From contig JANQRX010000002.1 of the NCBI GenBank assembly GCA_028284325.1, positions 62,001-126,000 of the forward strand: a stretch of 64,000 bases of DNA. The letters are read 5' to 3'. Each line of letters begins with the position of its first letter. Position 1 is the stretch's first letter. Positions 34,852 to 43,610 of the stretch are shown in pieces. The notes under the pieces are model-generated. The model was not told the origin of the DNA, made no database searches, and saw nothing but the letters and a program-made list of their open reading frames with translations. The translations under genes and the position numbers were made by a program. The stretch comes from Bauldia sp. Lineage in GTDB: Bacteria; Pseudomonadota; Alphaproteobacteria; Rhizobiales; Kaistiaceae.

Positions 34852-36833
34852 AGGGCCTCCTCGCGCCTGAGCGCGCGGTAGGCGTCGAGGCATTCCGGAT
34901 TCTGCAACGAGGCGAGATTCTTCACCTCACCACCGGCGCAGGCTGTCCGCGCCGCGGATTCGACGCGCTTGCCGTTGATCGTCAGGGGTACGTCGCTCAC
35001 CACATGGACGCGGGCGGGCACGTGGCGTGGCGAGATATCGGCGCGGATGGTCTTGCGCAGGCCATCGACGAGCGGCGCCGCGATCACCGCGCCATTGGCA
35101 GGCTTGAGGCACAGGACGATCTCCTCGTCGCCCTCGTGATCGGCGCCGAAGACGATGCAGTCGTCGATCTCGGGGAAGCGCTCGCAAACGGCGTAGATCT
35201 CGGAGGTGCCGATGCGGACGCCACCGGGCTTCAGGGTGCTGTCCGACCGGCCGTGGACGATGCCGCCGCCGGTCGCGGTCATCTCGGCGATGTCGCCGTG
35301 GGTCCACACCTCGTCCCGCTCGGCGAAGTAGGTGGCGCGGTAGCGGGCGTCGCCGCCTTCGCCCCAGAAGGTCAGCGGCATCGACGGGAACGGCTCGGTG
35401 CACACCAGGTCGCCCCGCCGGCCGACGACCGGCGCGCCGCGCTCATCGAGGACGGCCACGGCGAGGCCGAGACCGGGCACCGTCAACTGGCCGCGGCGCA
35501 CGGGATGCAGCGGCGATCCCAGGAGAAAGCAGCCGAGGATCTCGGTGCCGCCGGATATGGACGCAAACATCATGTCGCGCTTGATATGGTCATAGACCCA
35601 GTCGAACTGGGCCTCGCTCACGGGCGCGCCGGCCGACATCAGCGCGCGCAGCGTCGTGAGGTCGTGGCGCTCGCCGGGATGGTAGGCCTCGGCGGCCAGC
35701 GTCGCGAGGTATTTCGGGCTGATCCCAAGATGCGTGACACGGTGGGCATCGACCGCCTTCCACAGCGGGCTGCAATCGAGCCCGTCCGGTGCCTTGAGGA
35801 TCGGGGCGCCGTCATAGAGGACCGCGGTCGCGCCGCAGCCGATCACCGAGATCATCCAGTGGTACATCATCCACGCCGTGTTCGTGTACCAGAGCAGGGT
35901 GTCGCTGGGGCGCACGTCGCCGTGAAGGATGTGCTCCTTGAGGTGTTCGAGCACCACGCCGCCGGCGCGATGGACGATCGCCTTCGGAGCGCCCGTCGTC
36001 CCCGACGTGTAGAGAATGTAGAGCGGGTGGTCGAAGGGGAGGCGGACATGGCTTTCGTCCGCGGCGGCTCCGAAATCGGCATGGGCCGTCACGCTGACGC
36101 CGCGCGCCGGCCGCACCTCCGCCTCCGGACCGCTGAGGACGATCTGGTCGATGGACGGAATCCGGTCGACGATGTCGGCCAGCGTTGCCGCGATGTCGTG
36201 GGACTTGCCGCCGTAGGTGTACCGCGCTGTCGCGAACAGCACCTTCGGCGCGACCTGGCCGATACGGTCGACGATGGCCGTGGCGCCGAAATCGGGCGAG
36301 CACGACGTCCAGACGGCGCCGATGCTGGCTGCCGCCAGCAATGCGGCCAGCGCCTCGGCGGTGTTGGGCAGGACGCCAGCGACCCGGTCGCCGGGCCGGA
36401 CGCCGGCCGTGCGCAAACCCTCGGCGAGGCGGGCAACCTCGCGCCGCAGCGCACCCCGCGTCATGTCGCCGATCGGGCCGCTCTCATTGCAGGTTACGAC
36501 GGCGATGTCGTCGGGATCGCCCCGCAGCATGATCTCGGCGAAGTTCAGGCGCGCCTCGGGAAAGAACCGGGCCCCGGTCATCCATGCTTTGCCGTCAGGA
36601 GCGAAGGCCACGTTGCCGCGTTCGCCGGGCAGATCGCAGAAGTCCCACAGCGCCGACCAGAAGCCACCGAGGTCCGATGTCGACCAGGCGTGCAGGCCGC
36701 GGTAATCGCTGGTGGCGAAGCCGTTGTCGGCCATGAACCGCGCGAGCGCCGTCCGCTGCGCCGCTTCGGAATCGGGCGACCACAGGATGTCGGAGGTCAC
36801 GAGCGTACCCCGCGTTTGACCGCACCACGACAT
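34848..36833 (-). CDS. aacS: Acetoacetyl-CoA synthetase
   Basis: A ~661-residue acyl-CoA synthetase of the acetoacetate-CoA ligase type. The AMP-binding P-loop is YILYTSGTTGAPKAI, and acetoacetyl-CoA-synthetase features include SPDFGATAIVDRIGQVAPK, SISGGTEILGCFLLGSPLHP and the C-terminal catalytic Lys in LTINGKRVE. It activates acetoacetate, or a related 3-keto acid, with ATP and CoA. The start is ambiguous: ATG 36833, or GTG 36800, which would fit the family's usual N-terminus (TSDILWSPDSE) better. It is divergent from an acetyl-CoA acetyltransferase gene, which would thiolyse its product to acetyl-CoA. Confidence 0.9.
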   Translation of the reverse strand: MSWCGQTRGTLVTSDILWSPDSEAAQRTALARFMADNGFATSDYRGLHAWSTSDLGGFWSALWDFCDLPGERGNVAFAPDGKAWMTGARFFPEARLNFAEIMLRGDPDDIAVVTCNESGPIGDMTRGALRREVARLAEGLRTAGVRPGDRVAGVLPNTAEALAALLAAASIGAVWTSCSPDFGATAIVDRIGQVAPKVLFATARYTYGGKSHDIAATLADIVDRIPSIDQIVLSGPEAEVRPARGVSVTAHADFGAAADESHVRLPFDHPLYILYTSGTTGAPKAIVHRAGGVVLEHLKEHILHGDVRPSDTLLWYTNTAWMMYHWMISVIGCGATAVLYDGAPILKAPDGLDCSPLWKAVDAHRVTHLGISPKYLATLAAEAYHPGERHDLTTLRALMSAGAPVSEAQFDWVYDHIKRDMMFASISGGTEILGCFLLGSPLHPVRRGQLTVPGLGLAVAVLDERGAPVVGRRGDLVCTEPFPSMPLTFWGEGGDARYRATYFAERDEVWTHGDIAEMTATGGGIVHGRSDSTLKPGGVRIGTSEIYAVCERFPEIDDCIVFGADHEGDEEIVLCLKPANGAVIAAPLVDGLRKTIRADISPRHVPARVHVVSDVPLTINGKRVESAARTACAGGEVKNLASLQNPECLDAYRALRREEAL

Positions 36834-36907
36834 AGGCGGCGTCTGTCGCTGCGTGTATTCTTGGTCGAGGATTTCCCAACCGCCGCGTTCCGACGAGGCC
36901 GAAGCCA

Positions 36908-38083
36908 ATGACGACGGATGTCTACATCGCGGGGGCCCTGCGCACCCCGATAGGCCGGCTGAACGGTGGCCTCAAGGACCATGCGGCGAGCGAGCTCGGC
37001 GCGGTCGTCATCAGGGCGCTCGTCGAGGAGACGGCGATCGATCCCGGGGCCGTCGACGAGGTGATCCTCGGCCAGGTGCTGACGGGCGGCGCCGGCCAGA
37101 ATCCGGCGCGCCAGGCTGCCATTGGCGCAGGCCTGCCGGTCACCGTCCCGGCCATGGGTCTTAACAAGGTCTGCGGCGCTGGGATGAAATCGGTGCACCT
37201 CGCGGCGCAGGCGATCAAGTGTGACGACGCCGAGCTGGTGATTGCCGGCGGGCAGGATTCGATGACACAGGCGCCGCATGTCGTCCGTGACATGCGCGAG
37301 GGCGTCCGCATGGGCGCGACGGAGATCATCGACACCATGGTCCATGACGGCCTGTGGGACGCGTTTCACGACGTTCACATGGGCACCACCGTCGAGGGGC
37401 TGGCGCGACGCTATCAGATCACCCGCGAGCAGCAGGACGACTTTGCCCTGGCGTCCCAGACGAAGACCGCGGCGGCCCGAAGCGATGGTCGTTTCGACGC
37501 CCAGATCCGCCCGGTGGCCGGCAAGGGCCGGAGGCCGGTGCCGGTGACCGCTGACGAGCAGCCGCGGCCCGATGTTACCGCCGAGGCACTGGCGGCGCTC
37601 AGGCCCGTGTTCGATCCGAAAGGGACGATCACCGCCGGCAACGCGTCGGGCGTCAACGACGGGGCGGCGGCGGTGGTCGTGGCGAGCGAGGGGGCGTTGC
37701 AGCGCCACGGCCTCACGCCCATGGCGCGGGTGGTCGCCTATGCGTCCGCCGGCGTGGAGCCGATGGACATGGGCCTCGGCCCGGTCGCGGCCTCGCGCCG
37801 GGCGCTCGACAAGGCGGGGTGGACGGTGGCGGACCTCGACATCATGGAGATCAACGAGGCCTTCGCGGCCCAGGCAATCGCGGTCAACATCGAGATGGGC
37901 TGGGATCCGGAGCGGATCAATCTCTCCGGCGGCGCGATCGCCCTCGGCCATCCCCTGGCCGGCTCCGGCGCAAGGGTGGTTGTGGCGCTGGTCCATGAAA
38001 TGGTGCGCAAGGACGCCCGGCGCGGGCTCGCGGCCCTGTGCATCGGCGGCGGGCAGGGCGTGGCCATCTGCCTGGAGCGCTAG
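36908..38083 (+). CDS. Acetyl-CoA C-acetyltransferase (thiolase)
   Basis: A 391-residue thiolase with all catalytic elements: nucleophilic Cys89 in LNKVCGAGMKSVHLA, the NEAFAAQAIAVN segment, the active-site His in GGAIALGHPLAGSGAR, and the C-terminal Cys in CIGGGQGVAICLER. It splits acetoacetyl-CoA, or condenses acetyl-CoA. The divergent acetoacetyl-CoA synthetase implies degradation of acetoacetate to two acetyl-CoA. Its 3' end converges with the FucI-like gene 20 bases away. Confidence 0.93.
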   Translation: MTTDVYIAGALRTPIGRLNGGLKDHAASELGAVVIRALVEETAIDPGAVDEVILGQVLTGGAGQNPARQAAIGAGLPVTVPAMGLNKVCGAGMKSVHLAAQAIKCDDAELVIAGGQDSMTQAPHVVRDMREGVRMGATEIIDTMVHDGLWDAFHDVHMGTTVEGLARRYQITREQQDDFALASQTKTAAARSDGRFDAQIRPVAGKGRRPVPVTADEQPRPDVTAEALAALRPVFDPKGTITAGNASGVNDGAAAVVVASEGALQRHGLTPMARVVAYASAGVEPMDMGLGPVAASRRALDKAGWTVADLDIMEINEAFAAQAIAVNIEMGWDPERINLSGGAIALGHPLAGSGARVVVALVHEMVRKDARRGLAALCIGGGQGVAICLER

Positions 38084-38102
38084 GGCATCGGCGCGCGCCG
38101 GA

Positions 38103-39539
38103 TCAGCCATAGTCGTCCGGCACCAGATGGTCGCGCATCGGGCGCCGGCCCAGCGGCAACATCAGCGCCCATGCCGCGAACTCGGCCAGCACGTTGGCGT
38201 GATCTCCGGGGACGGCGATGAAGTGGTGCTCCAGCCCGTGGGTCATCACGGTCGCGACCACGTCGCCGAGGCTGGCGGCTTCGCCGGCGATTGCGAAATC
38301 CTCCAGCCATCCGCGGCAGCCGTCGAAGCCGGAGGGATCGCGCGGCACCACGTTGGCGGTCATCTGGAAGAAGGCCGACGCCTCACGGGCGACGCGGAAG
38401 ACGCTGACCGGCCCGGGCGCGAAGACGAAGTCGGCGATGGCGCCGTAGGTCGGCCCTTCCGGCGTGCCGCGGCCGATCATCGGGTGGTTGATCCAGGCGG
38501 CGCCGCGATCGTCGGCCATGTAGAGGGGCCCGCCGCCGCCGTGCCACATCAGCAACTGGCCGGTGTCGAGGTCGGGCTCGGTCATGTCGAGAAGCGTCCC
38601 CACCCGGCCGGTCACCGCTCGGGCGACAAGTTGCGTGACCGCGCCGAGAACGTCGCCCTCGGAGGCGCAGGGGAGCGCGTCCGTCTCCTCCAGCCACGAG
38701 AAGGCGGCGCCGGGATGCATGCCCGGATCGTCCTGCAGGGCCGGCCAGTCGCTGACGGCCAGCGCGTCGTGGCTGGCCTCGGCGGCAAGGTCGCGGAGCG
38801 CCAATGCGGCGCGAGCCGTCACGTCCATGCCGGCGTCGGACACGCCGCGGACCTCGGCCGCCGCGCGCATCGCCGTCACCTCGTCGGCGGCGCGCCCGGC
38901 ATCGACGGCGGCCATCCGGCCGGTCAACTCGTGCATGTCGTGGCCGGCGACCTCGACACCCAGGCGTGCACGCAGCGCGTTGGTGGAGACCTCCATGTTG
39001 TAGAAGGTCGGCGCCAGGCCACCCACGACCCCGATCCGTGCGCCCTCAAGCGATCGGACGGCCCTGAGAGCCGTCAACGTGGTGGTGAGCCTCGTCACCA
39101 GGGCCGGGCTGTCCGGTGCGCCGTGAAACCACTGCACCGGGCGGGCGCGGAGATCGCGAACCAGCCGCGCCACCGACATGGTCATGTTGAGCGAGACGAA
39201 GTTGTTGAGCTGCACGTCGCCGGTGCGCACCGGCTCGGGGACGGTCCACACGCCCACCCGGAAGCGGCTGGCCACGATCTCGCGGCCGACATCGCCCATG
39301 GTGAAGCCGCCATGGACGAGGAGCACGATGTCGACGCCCTCGGTTTCGCAGGTCGCCAGCGCCTTGCGGGCATCATCGGCGCTCGCCGCCACCCCCTCGG
39401 TGAGGACCGTGCGAAACCCGACCGTGTCGGCGAGCTTGCCGAGCGTGCGCTCGACCTGGTCCCAGACGCCGTGCTTCTCGGGGAAGTAACGCCCGTCGAG
39501 GTTGGCGCGGATGAGACCGACGGTCAGAGACGGGGACAT
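38103..39539 (-). CDS. L-fucose/L-arabinose isomerase-family protein (FucI-like)
   Basis: A 478-residue protein of the FucI/AraA fold. The N-terminal part has IVLLVHGGFTMGDVGREIVA. The middle has LNNFVSLNMTMSVARLVRDL and IGVVGGLAPTFYNMEV. The C-terminal active-site segment is GQLLMWHGGGGPLYM, the metal/substrate His region of fucose isomerases. These are manganese-dependent aldose-ketose isomerases. Start ATG 39539 has GAAGG upstream; a TTG three bases earlier is less likely. It lies 14 bases after the MaoC-like gene, an unusual partner for a sugar isomerase. The substrate is unknown. Confidence 0.8.
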   Translation of the reverse strand: MSPSLTVGLIRANLDGRYFPEKHGVWDQVERTLGKLADTVGFRTVLTEGVAASADDARKALATCETEGVDIVLLVHGGFTMGDVGREIVASRFRVGVWTVPEPVRTGDVQLNNFVSLNMTMSVARLVRDLRARPVQWFHGAPDSPALVTRLTTTLTALRAVRSLEGARIGVVGGLAPTFYNMEVSTNALRARLGVEVAGHDMHELTGRMAAVDAGRAADEVTAMRAAAEVRGVSDAGMDVTARAALALRDLAAEASHDALAVSDWPALQDDPGMHPGAAFSWLEETDALPCASEGDVLGAVTQLVARAVTGRVGTLLDMTEPDLDTGQLLMWHGGGGPLYMADDRGAAWINHPMIGRGTPEGPTYGAIADFVFAPGPVSVFRVAREASAFFQMTANVVPRDPSGFDGCRGWLEDFAIAGEAASLGDVVATVMTHGLEHHFIAVPGDHANVLAEFAAWALMLPLGRRPMRDHLVPDDYG

Positions 39540-39553
39540 CAAAGGGCCTTCGG

Positions 39554-40006
39554 TCAGAGGTCACGCAGCGGCATGGTGTAGGTCGTGGCGGTGCCGGACA
39601 CGCAGGTTTCGCCCGCGCCGTTGGTGACGGTCGTGACCAGCTTGCAGATCGGCTTGTCGGCCCGCACTTCGGCGACCTCCACGCGGCCGACAATCTCCTC
39701 GTCGACGCCGACCGCCTTCAGAAACTTCCACTCGACCCCCAGGAACACCGACCCCGGACCGGGCAAATCCTCCGCGACCGTGGCGTTCAGGATACCGGTG
39801 GTCACGCCGCCCTGCACGATCAGCTTGCCGAACGAGGTCTTGCCCGCCAGGTCGGCATCATAGTGGACGGGATTGCGGTCGCCTGTCATCTCGGAGAAGG
39901 CAACGATATCGTCCATGCTGGTGGTCCGGCGACGCTCCGCCCACTGGCCGACCTCCGGCCGTCCCTTGACCGTGCCGGCCCATCCGTCTTTGACGTCAGT
40001 GCTCAC
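39554..40006 (-). CDS. MaoC-family (R)-enoyl-CoA hydratase-like protein
   Basis: A 150-residue hot-dog-fold protein. The hydratase-2 motif is FSEMTGDRNPVHYDADLAG, with the catalytic Asp and His, and the substrate-entry segment GVTTGILNATV. MaoC-type enzymes hydrate enoyl-CoAs to (R)-3-hydroxyacyl-CoAs. Placed after a TetR-type operator and together with the thiolase-like/DUF35 pair, it would supply the 3-hydroxyacyl-CoA for cleavage. An alternative is tautomerisation or hydration of a non-CoA substrate. It starts 82 bases from the operator shared with tetR. Confidence 0.85.
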   Translation of the reverse strand: MSTDVKDGWAGTVKGRPEVGQWAERRRTTSMDDIVAFSEMTGDRNPVHYDADLAGKTSFGKLIVQGGVTTGILNATVAEDLPGPGSVFLGVEWKFLKAVGVDEEIVGRVEVAEVRADKPICKLVTTVTNGAGETCVSGTATTYTMPLRDL

Positions 40007-40088
40007 CAGAACCTCCGCGTATGGCGTGTTTCTTCGGTTTTGCAGGGATCCGGGCGCGGATTCGCGATGGCGGGGCCGCGCCGGTTTG

Positions 40089-40104
40089 TGTACCGTTCGG
40101 TCTA
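40089..40104. promoter_or_regulatory. Candidate TetR-family operator between the MaoC-like gene and tetR
   Basis: TGTACCGTTCGGTCTA is an imperfect palindrome. Its reverse complement shares GACCGAACGGTACA with the sites at 31974 and 49133. It lies in the divergent region between the TetR gene and the MaoC/FucI-like operon, suggesting autoregulation and control of both. Confidence 0.7.
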
Positions 40105-40190
40105 GCTATTCGCGCGAAAATTCGCATAGTGCGCACGGAGTCGGGGTGATGGCCGGGATTCGGCCGCTTCCGACCGCGAACGGAGACGAC

Positions 40191-40808
40191 ATGCCACGAA
40201 CCGCCGACACCGCGCCGGGGACGACGGGCGGGATTCCGCCTGCGAAACGCGCGATCATGGCGAAGGCCGCCCGGCTCTTTGCCGACAAGGGCTACGGCAG
40301 TGTCGGCATCAGCGAGGTCGGCGAGGTCGCCGGTCTCGGCAAGGGCGCGCTCTACTACCACATCGGCTCGAAGGAAGAGCTGCTGTACTCGATCATGACC
40401 GACTACATGCAGCAGTTGAACAACGCCGCGAACGCGATCCTCGACGAGGTGTCGGACACGCGCGAGCGCATCGAGAAACTGTCGGCCTCGTTCATGTCGA
40501 CCATGTTCAAGAGCCGCGCCGCGATGACGGTCTGCTTCCGCGAGGTGCATTCGCTCGGCCTTGAGAAGCGCGATCGCGTGATGCAACTGCACGCCGACTA
40601 CCAGCGGATCTGGGAGCGGACCTATGCCGACGGCGTCGCGCGTGGCGAATGCCGCGAGGTTTCGCGCCTGGAGACCAAGGCGCTGCTCGGCATGTACTTC
40701 TACGCCTTCCTCTGGGTCCGCCTTGAGGGACCGGCGACCAGCGACCAGATCGCCCGCGATTTCGCCGACATCGTGCTCGCGGCGGTCGCGCTGCCGCCGA
40801 AGCGGTAG
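40191..40808 (+). CDS. TetR/AcrR-family transcriptional regulator
   Basis: A 205-residue TetR-family protein. The N-terminal helix-turn-helix contains ADKGYGSVGISEVGEVAGLG and the recognition helix KGALYYHIGSKEELL. The C-terminal ligand-binding region is helical and generic. Two starts are plausible, ATG 40149 and ATG 40191, each with a GGAG site; the shorter form fits the usual family length. A palindromic site 86 bases upstream, repeated before two other operons, marks its probable regulon. The ligand could be an acyl-CoA or the growth substrate. Confidence 0.88.
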   Translation: MPRTADTAPGTTGGIPPAKRAIMAKAARLFADKGYGSVGISEVGEVAGLGKGALYYHIGSKEELLYSIMTDYMQQLNNAANAILDEVSDTRERIEKLSASFMSTMFKSRAAMTVCFREVHSLGLEKRDRVMQLHADYQRIWERTYADGVARGECREVSRLETKALLGMYFYAFLWVRLEGPATSDQIARDFADIVLAAVALPPKR

Positions 40809-40849
40809 CACAACCGCCGGGCCGGCGCCCGGGAGGACATCGGGCGCCA

Positions 40850-42358
40850 TTACTCCGCCGCTGCCTTGAGACCGTTTTCGTCGCGCCCGTAGCGCGCGGC
40901 AATGTCCCGGCGCACGTCCGGCGGTCCGTAGGTCCAGAAGTCCCGCCGCAGCCGCTCCTCGGCGTCCGGCAGGGCGTCGAGGCCGACGATGCGGAACATC
41001 TCGCCGGACACCGCGCTCTTGGCGAGGATCTCCAGAAGCTCGGGATCGTCGACGCCGCCGGGGTCGACGTGGGCCAGACGGCCGAACCGCAGAGCCATCT
41101 CGTGCTGCTGGCGGTAGTCGCCGTGATGGTCGTCGGCGACGCAATCGGCCACGCCCTGGCGCAGCTCCGCCTCCGTCGGGGCGTCGATGGCGCCGCCCCA
41201 GGTGTAGGCGATCCAGCGCGCCTGCTGTTCCAGCACCACCGGATAGGGGCCGAGCTGGGCGAACAGGCCGATGAAGGCGAGGTTCGGCAGATCCGGGTGG
41301 AAGGTGAACTCGGCGAGTTCGAGGCTCTTGCGGGTGAGGTTCACCGTCTTCGCGATCTCCGGCGACAGGAACGGCAGATGGAGGTCGAACCCGGTACCGA
41401 TGATGATCGCATCGGCCTCGACGCTGCTGCCGTCGTCGAACGTGACCGTGGTGCCGTCGATCTTCTTCACCCACGGACGCACATCGATCCGGTCCTCGGC
41501 CACCAGGTTGAGAAAATGCTGGCTGCCGGTGACGCCGGCCTTGGCCATGTCCTCGTGGGGCGCGGGCGCGCCGTAGCGGGCGGGATTGCCGCCAAAGGTT
41601 TCGAGGAAGGTCTTGGTGGCGACCAGCAGTTCGTCGACCGGCGTGGTCCCCAGCGCCAGCCCGCCTTCGCGCGTGAACGCGTAGTACTCCAGTGGCGTTC
41701 CGGCGATCATCTTGGGCATGACGTAGCGTTGGCGGCGCTGCGACAGGTAGATGCGGCCCGTGCCCATCATGGACTGGTCGGAGGCCACCTCGAGCGAGGA
41801 GATCGAGCCGCCGAGCACGACGATGTTCCGGTCGCGGTACATCTGTGGGCTCTTGTAGTCGAAGGCGTGAGTCACGCCGCAATCGCCGGTGAAGCGGTCC
41901 AGTCCGTCGATGGCGGGGATATCCGGCTTGATGTAGCGGCCGGTTGACACCACGGCGCGGTCAAACGTCTCCGACCGCGTCTCGCCGTTCCCGGTCCAGG
42001 TGACTTCGTAACCGCCGTCGACCTGGCGCAGGCCGGTCACGTCGACCGCGAACCGGCAGATGTCGCGCAGGCCGAACGTGTCGGCGAAGTCGTTGATCAT
42101 GTCCATCACTTCGCCGTTGCGCGGAAACAGATGGATGTGGTCGGGGTACTGCACGTCCGACAGCTTGGTCACGAAATGCGCGGTGTTCGTGCGCATCTGT
42201 GGCCACACGCCGGAATTCGGATTGTGCCGGTTCCACTGGCCGCCGAGGTCGTGGTGAACCTCGAAGATCGTTGGCGAGAAGCCCTGCGACTTCAGATAGC
42301 GCGCGGCGACAAGTCCCCCGACGCCGGCGCCGAGGATTGCTACGGTTCCGTTCGACAT
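40850..42358 (-). CDS. Flavin-containing monooxygenase-like protein (FMO/Baeyer-Villiger type)
   Basis: A 502-residue NAD(P)H-dependent flavoprotein. The FAD motif is AILGAGVGGLVAARYL and the NADPH-binding fold begins IVVLGGSISSLEVASD. The FMO fingerprint FxGxxxH appears altered to FTGDCGVTHAFDY, with two extra residues before the His. Such enzymes insert oxygen into ketones or oxidise heteroatoms. A strong GGGGAGGAAGG site precedes ATG 42358. It is the last gene of a seven-gene operon that begins with the ABC transporter at 49034. The altered fingerprint makes the exact reaction uncertain. Confidence 0.82.
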   Translation of the reverse strand: MSNGTVAILGAGVGGLVAARYLKSQGFSPTIFEVHHDLGGQWNRHNPNSGVWPQMRTNTAHFVTKLSDVQYPDHIHLFPRNGEVMDMINDFADTFGLRDICRFAVDVTGLRQVDGGYEVTWTGNGETRSETFDRAVVSTGRYIKPDIPAIDGLDRFTGDCGVTHAFDYKSPQMYRDRNIVVLGGSISSLEVASDQSMMGTGRIYLSQRRQRYVMPKMIAGTPLEYYAFTREGGLALGTTPVDELLVATKTFLETFGGNPARYGAPAPHEDMAKAGVTGSQHFLNLVAEDRIDVRPWVKKIDGTTVTFDDGSSVEADAIIIGTGFDLHLPFLSPEIAKTVNLTRKSLELAEFTFHPDLPNLAFIGLFAQLGPYPVVLEQQARWIAYTWGGAIDAPTEAELRQGVADCVADDHHGDYRQQHEMALRFGRLAHVDPGGVDDPELLEILAKSAVSGEMFRIVGLDALPDAEERLRRDFWTYGPPDVRRDIAARYGRDENGLKAAAE

Positions 42359-42375
42359 CACCTTCCTCCCCGTCT

Positions 42376-43608
42376 TCAAACGGCCACGTCCGCACGGGTT
42401 TCGCCCCGCGCGACGATGCTCATCAAGCAGTCAAAAAGCAGATCCGAGAACGCCGGATCGTTGATGTTGTGCGGCGACTCCACCACGTCGGCGGCGGCGC
42501 CGATCTTCGATCGCAGCCCGTCTGCAAAGGCGCGGACAGCCGCCGGCTGCCAGAACGCCTCGCCGTCCTTGTCGAGCATGGATGTTCCGCCAAGCGGGAT
42601 GCACACGACCACCGGTGCCTTGGGCGCGCCGAGCCGCTCGGCGACGCGCTCGCCGATCGCGCGGCAGTCGTCCTCGCTGGTGCGCACCAGCGTCACCAGC
42701 TCGTTGTGGGCGAGGATCGTGCGGTCCTCGAACTCGGGCGGCACGGTGCGGCGCGGGCCGAAGGCGATCATGTCGATGGCGCCGGGCGCGATCACCTGCG
42801 GAACGCCGGCGCCGGCGGCCCCGGTCAGCCGGTCCGGCCCGGCAGGGAAGGCGCCACCGAGCAGTTCGTTACCCAGTTCCGCGAGCGTCACGTCGACCAC
42901 GGCGTCCACCGCGCCCTGACGCGCCAGGTCCTCTACGGAACGGCCGCCGGTGCCGTTGGCGTGGAAGACCAGCGGCTCCATGCCGCTGTCGGCGATGTGC
43001 CCGGCCACGCGCTGCACACAGGGCGTCGTCACGCCGTACATGGTCAGCGCGACGGCCCGGCGTTCGCGCCGGGTCTCGCCGAGGCTGGTGGTCGACTTGA
43101 GCGCGACGGCGGTATCGGCGAGGCGGTCGATCATGCGCCGCAGGACGGCGTTGTCGCCGTCGACATCGACGACCGGGTAGAGGAGGACGGCGTCGGTGGC
43201 GCCCATCATGGGGCGCGTGTCGCCGGCGATGGTCGTCGACATCAGGAGCTTGGGAATGCCGAGCGGCAGGATCGGCGCCAGTGTCGCGAAGACGGTGGCT
43301 GCGTTCGATCCGCCCATGCAGACGAGGGCGCCGACATCGCCGCGGCCGTGCAGTTCGGACAGGATGCGGGCAGCGCCGTCGGCCATGGTGCGGACGGCGT
43401 CGGCGCGGCCAAGGGCCGGCAGGTCGGCGTGGCGCGCACCGGCGCGCGTCGCGACCTCGGGCGCGGGATGGGTCACGGAGGGATCACCAGGAAAGACCGA
43501 GGTGTCGATGACGACCGGGTCTTCGCCGCGATCCCGCAACGCCCGGACCAGCAGGCCGAACGGCACCGCCTTGCTGTCGAACGATCCGGCGACCACGACA
43601 CGCGACAT
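42376..43608 (-). CDS. Tm-1-like ATP-binding (UPF0261) protein
   Basis: A 410-residue UPF0261 protein, related to the N-terminal half of the tomato virus-resistance protein Tm-1. The N-terminus VVVAGSFDSKAVPFGLLVRA is typical, as are CMGGSNAATVFATLAP, LMSTTIAGDTRPMMGATDAV and VCIPLGGTSMLDKDGEAFW. The enzymatic role of this family in bacteria is not established to my knowledge. The gene is separated by two bases from the PEP-hydrolase-like gene, which corresponds to the other half of Tm-1. Confidence 0.88.
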   Translation of the reverse strand: MSRVVVAGSFDSKAVPFGLLVRALRDRGEDPVVIDTSVFPGDPSVTHPAPEVATRAGARHADLPALGRADAVRTMADGAARILSELHGRGDVGALVCMGGSNAATVFATLAPILPLGIPKLLMSTTIAGDTRPMMGATDAVLLYPVVDVDGDNAVLRRMIDRLADTAVALKSTTSLGETRRERRAVALTMYGVTTPCVQRVAGHIADSGMEPLVFHANGTGGRSVEDLARQGAVDAVVDVTLAELGNELLGGAFPAGPDRLTGAAGAGVPQVIAPGAIDMIAFGPRRTVPPEFEDRTILAHNELVTLVRTSEDDCRAIGERVAERLGAPKAPVVVCIPLGGTSMLDKDGEAFWQPAAVRAFADGLRSKIGAAADVVESPHNINDPAFSDLLFDCLMSIVARGETRADVAV

Positions 43609-43610
43609 GG

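Noticed and set aside
37572-39581. 669-codon plus-strand open frame across the thiolase end and the FucI-like gene
   Set aside because: It spans two real genes in other frames or strands and shows no family pattern.
39873-40190. Extension of the TetR protein by over 100 residues
   Set aside because: It would run through the operator and the MaoC gene on the other strand; normal starts exist at 40149 and 40191.
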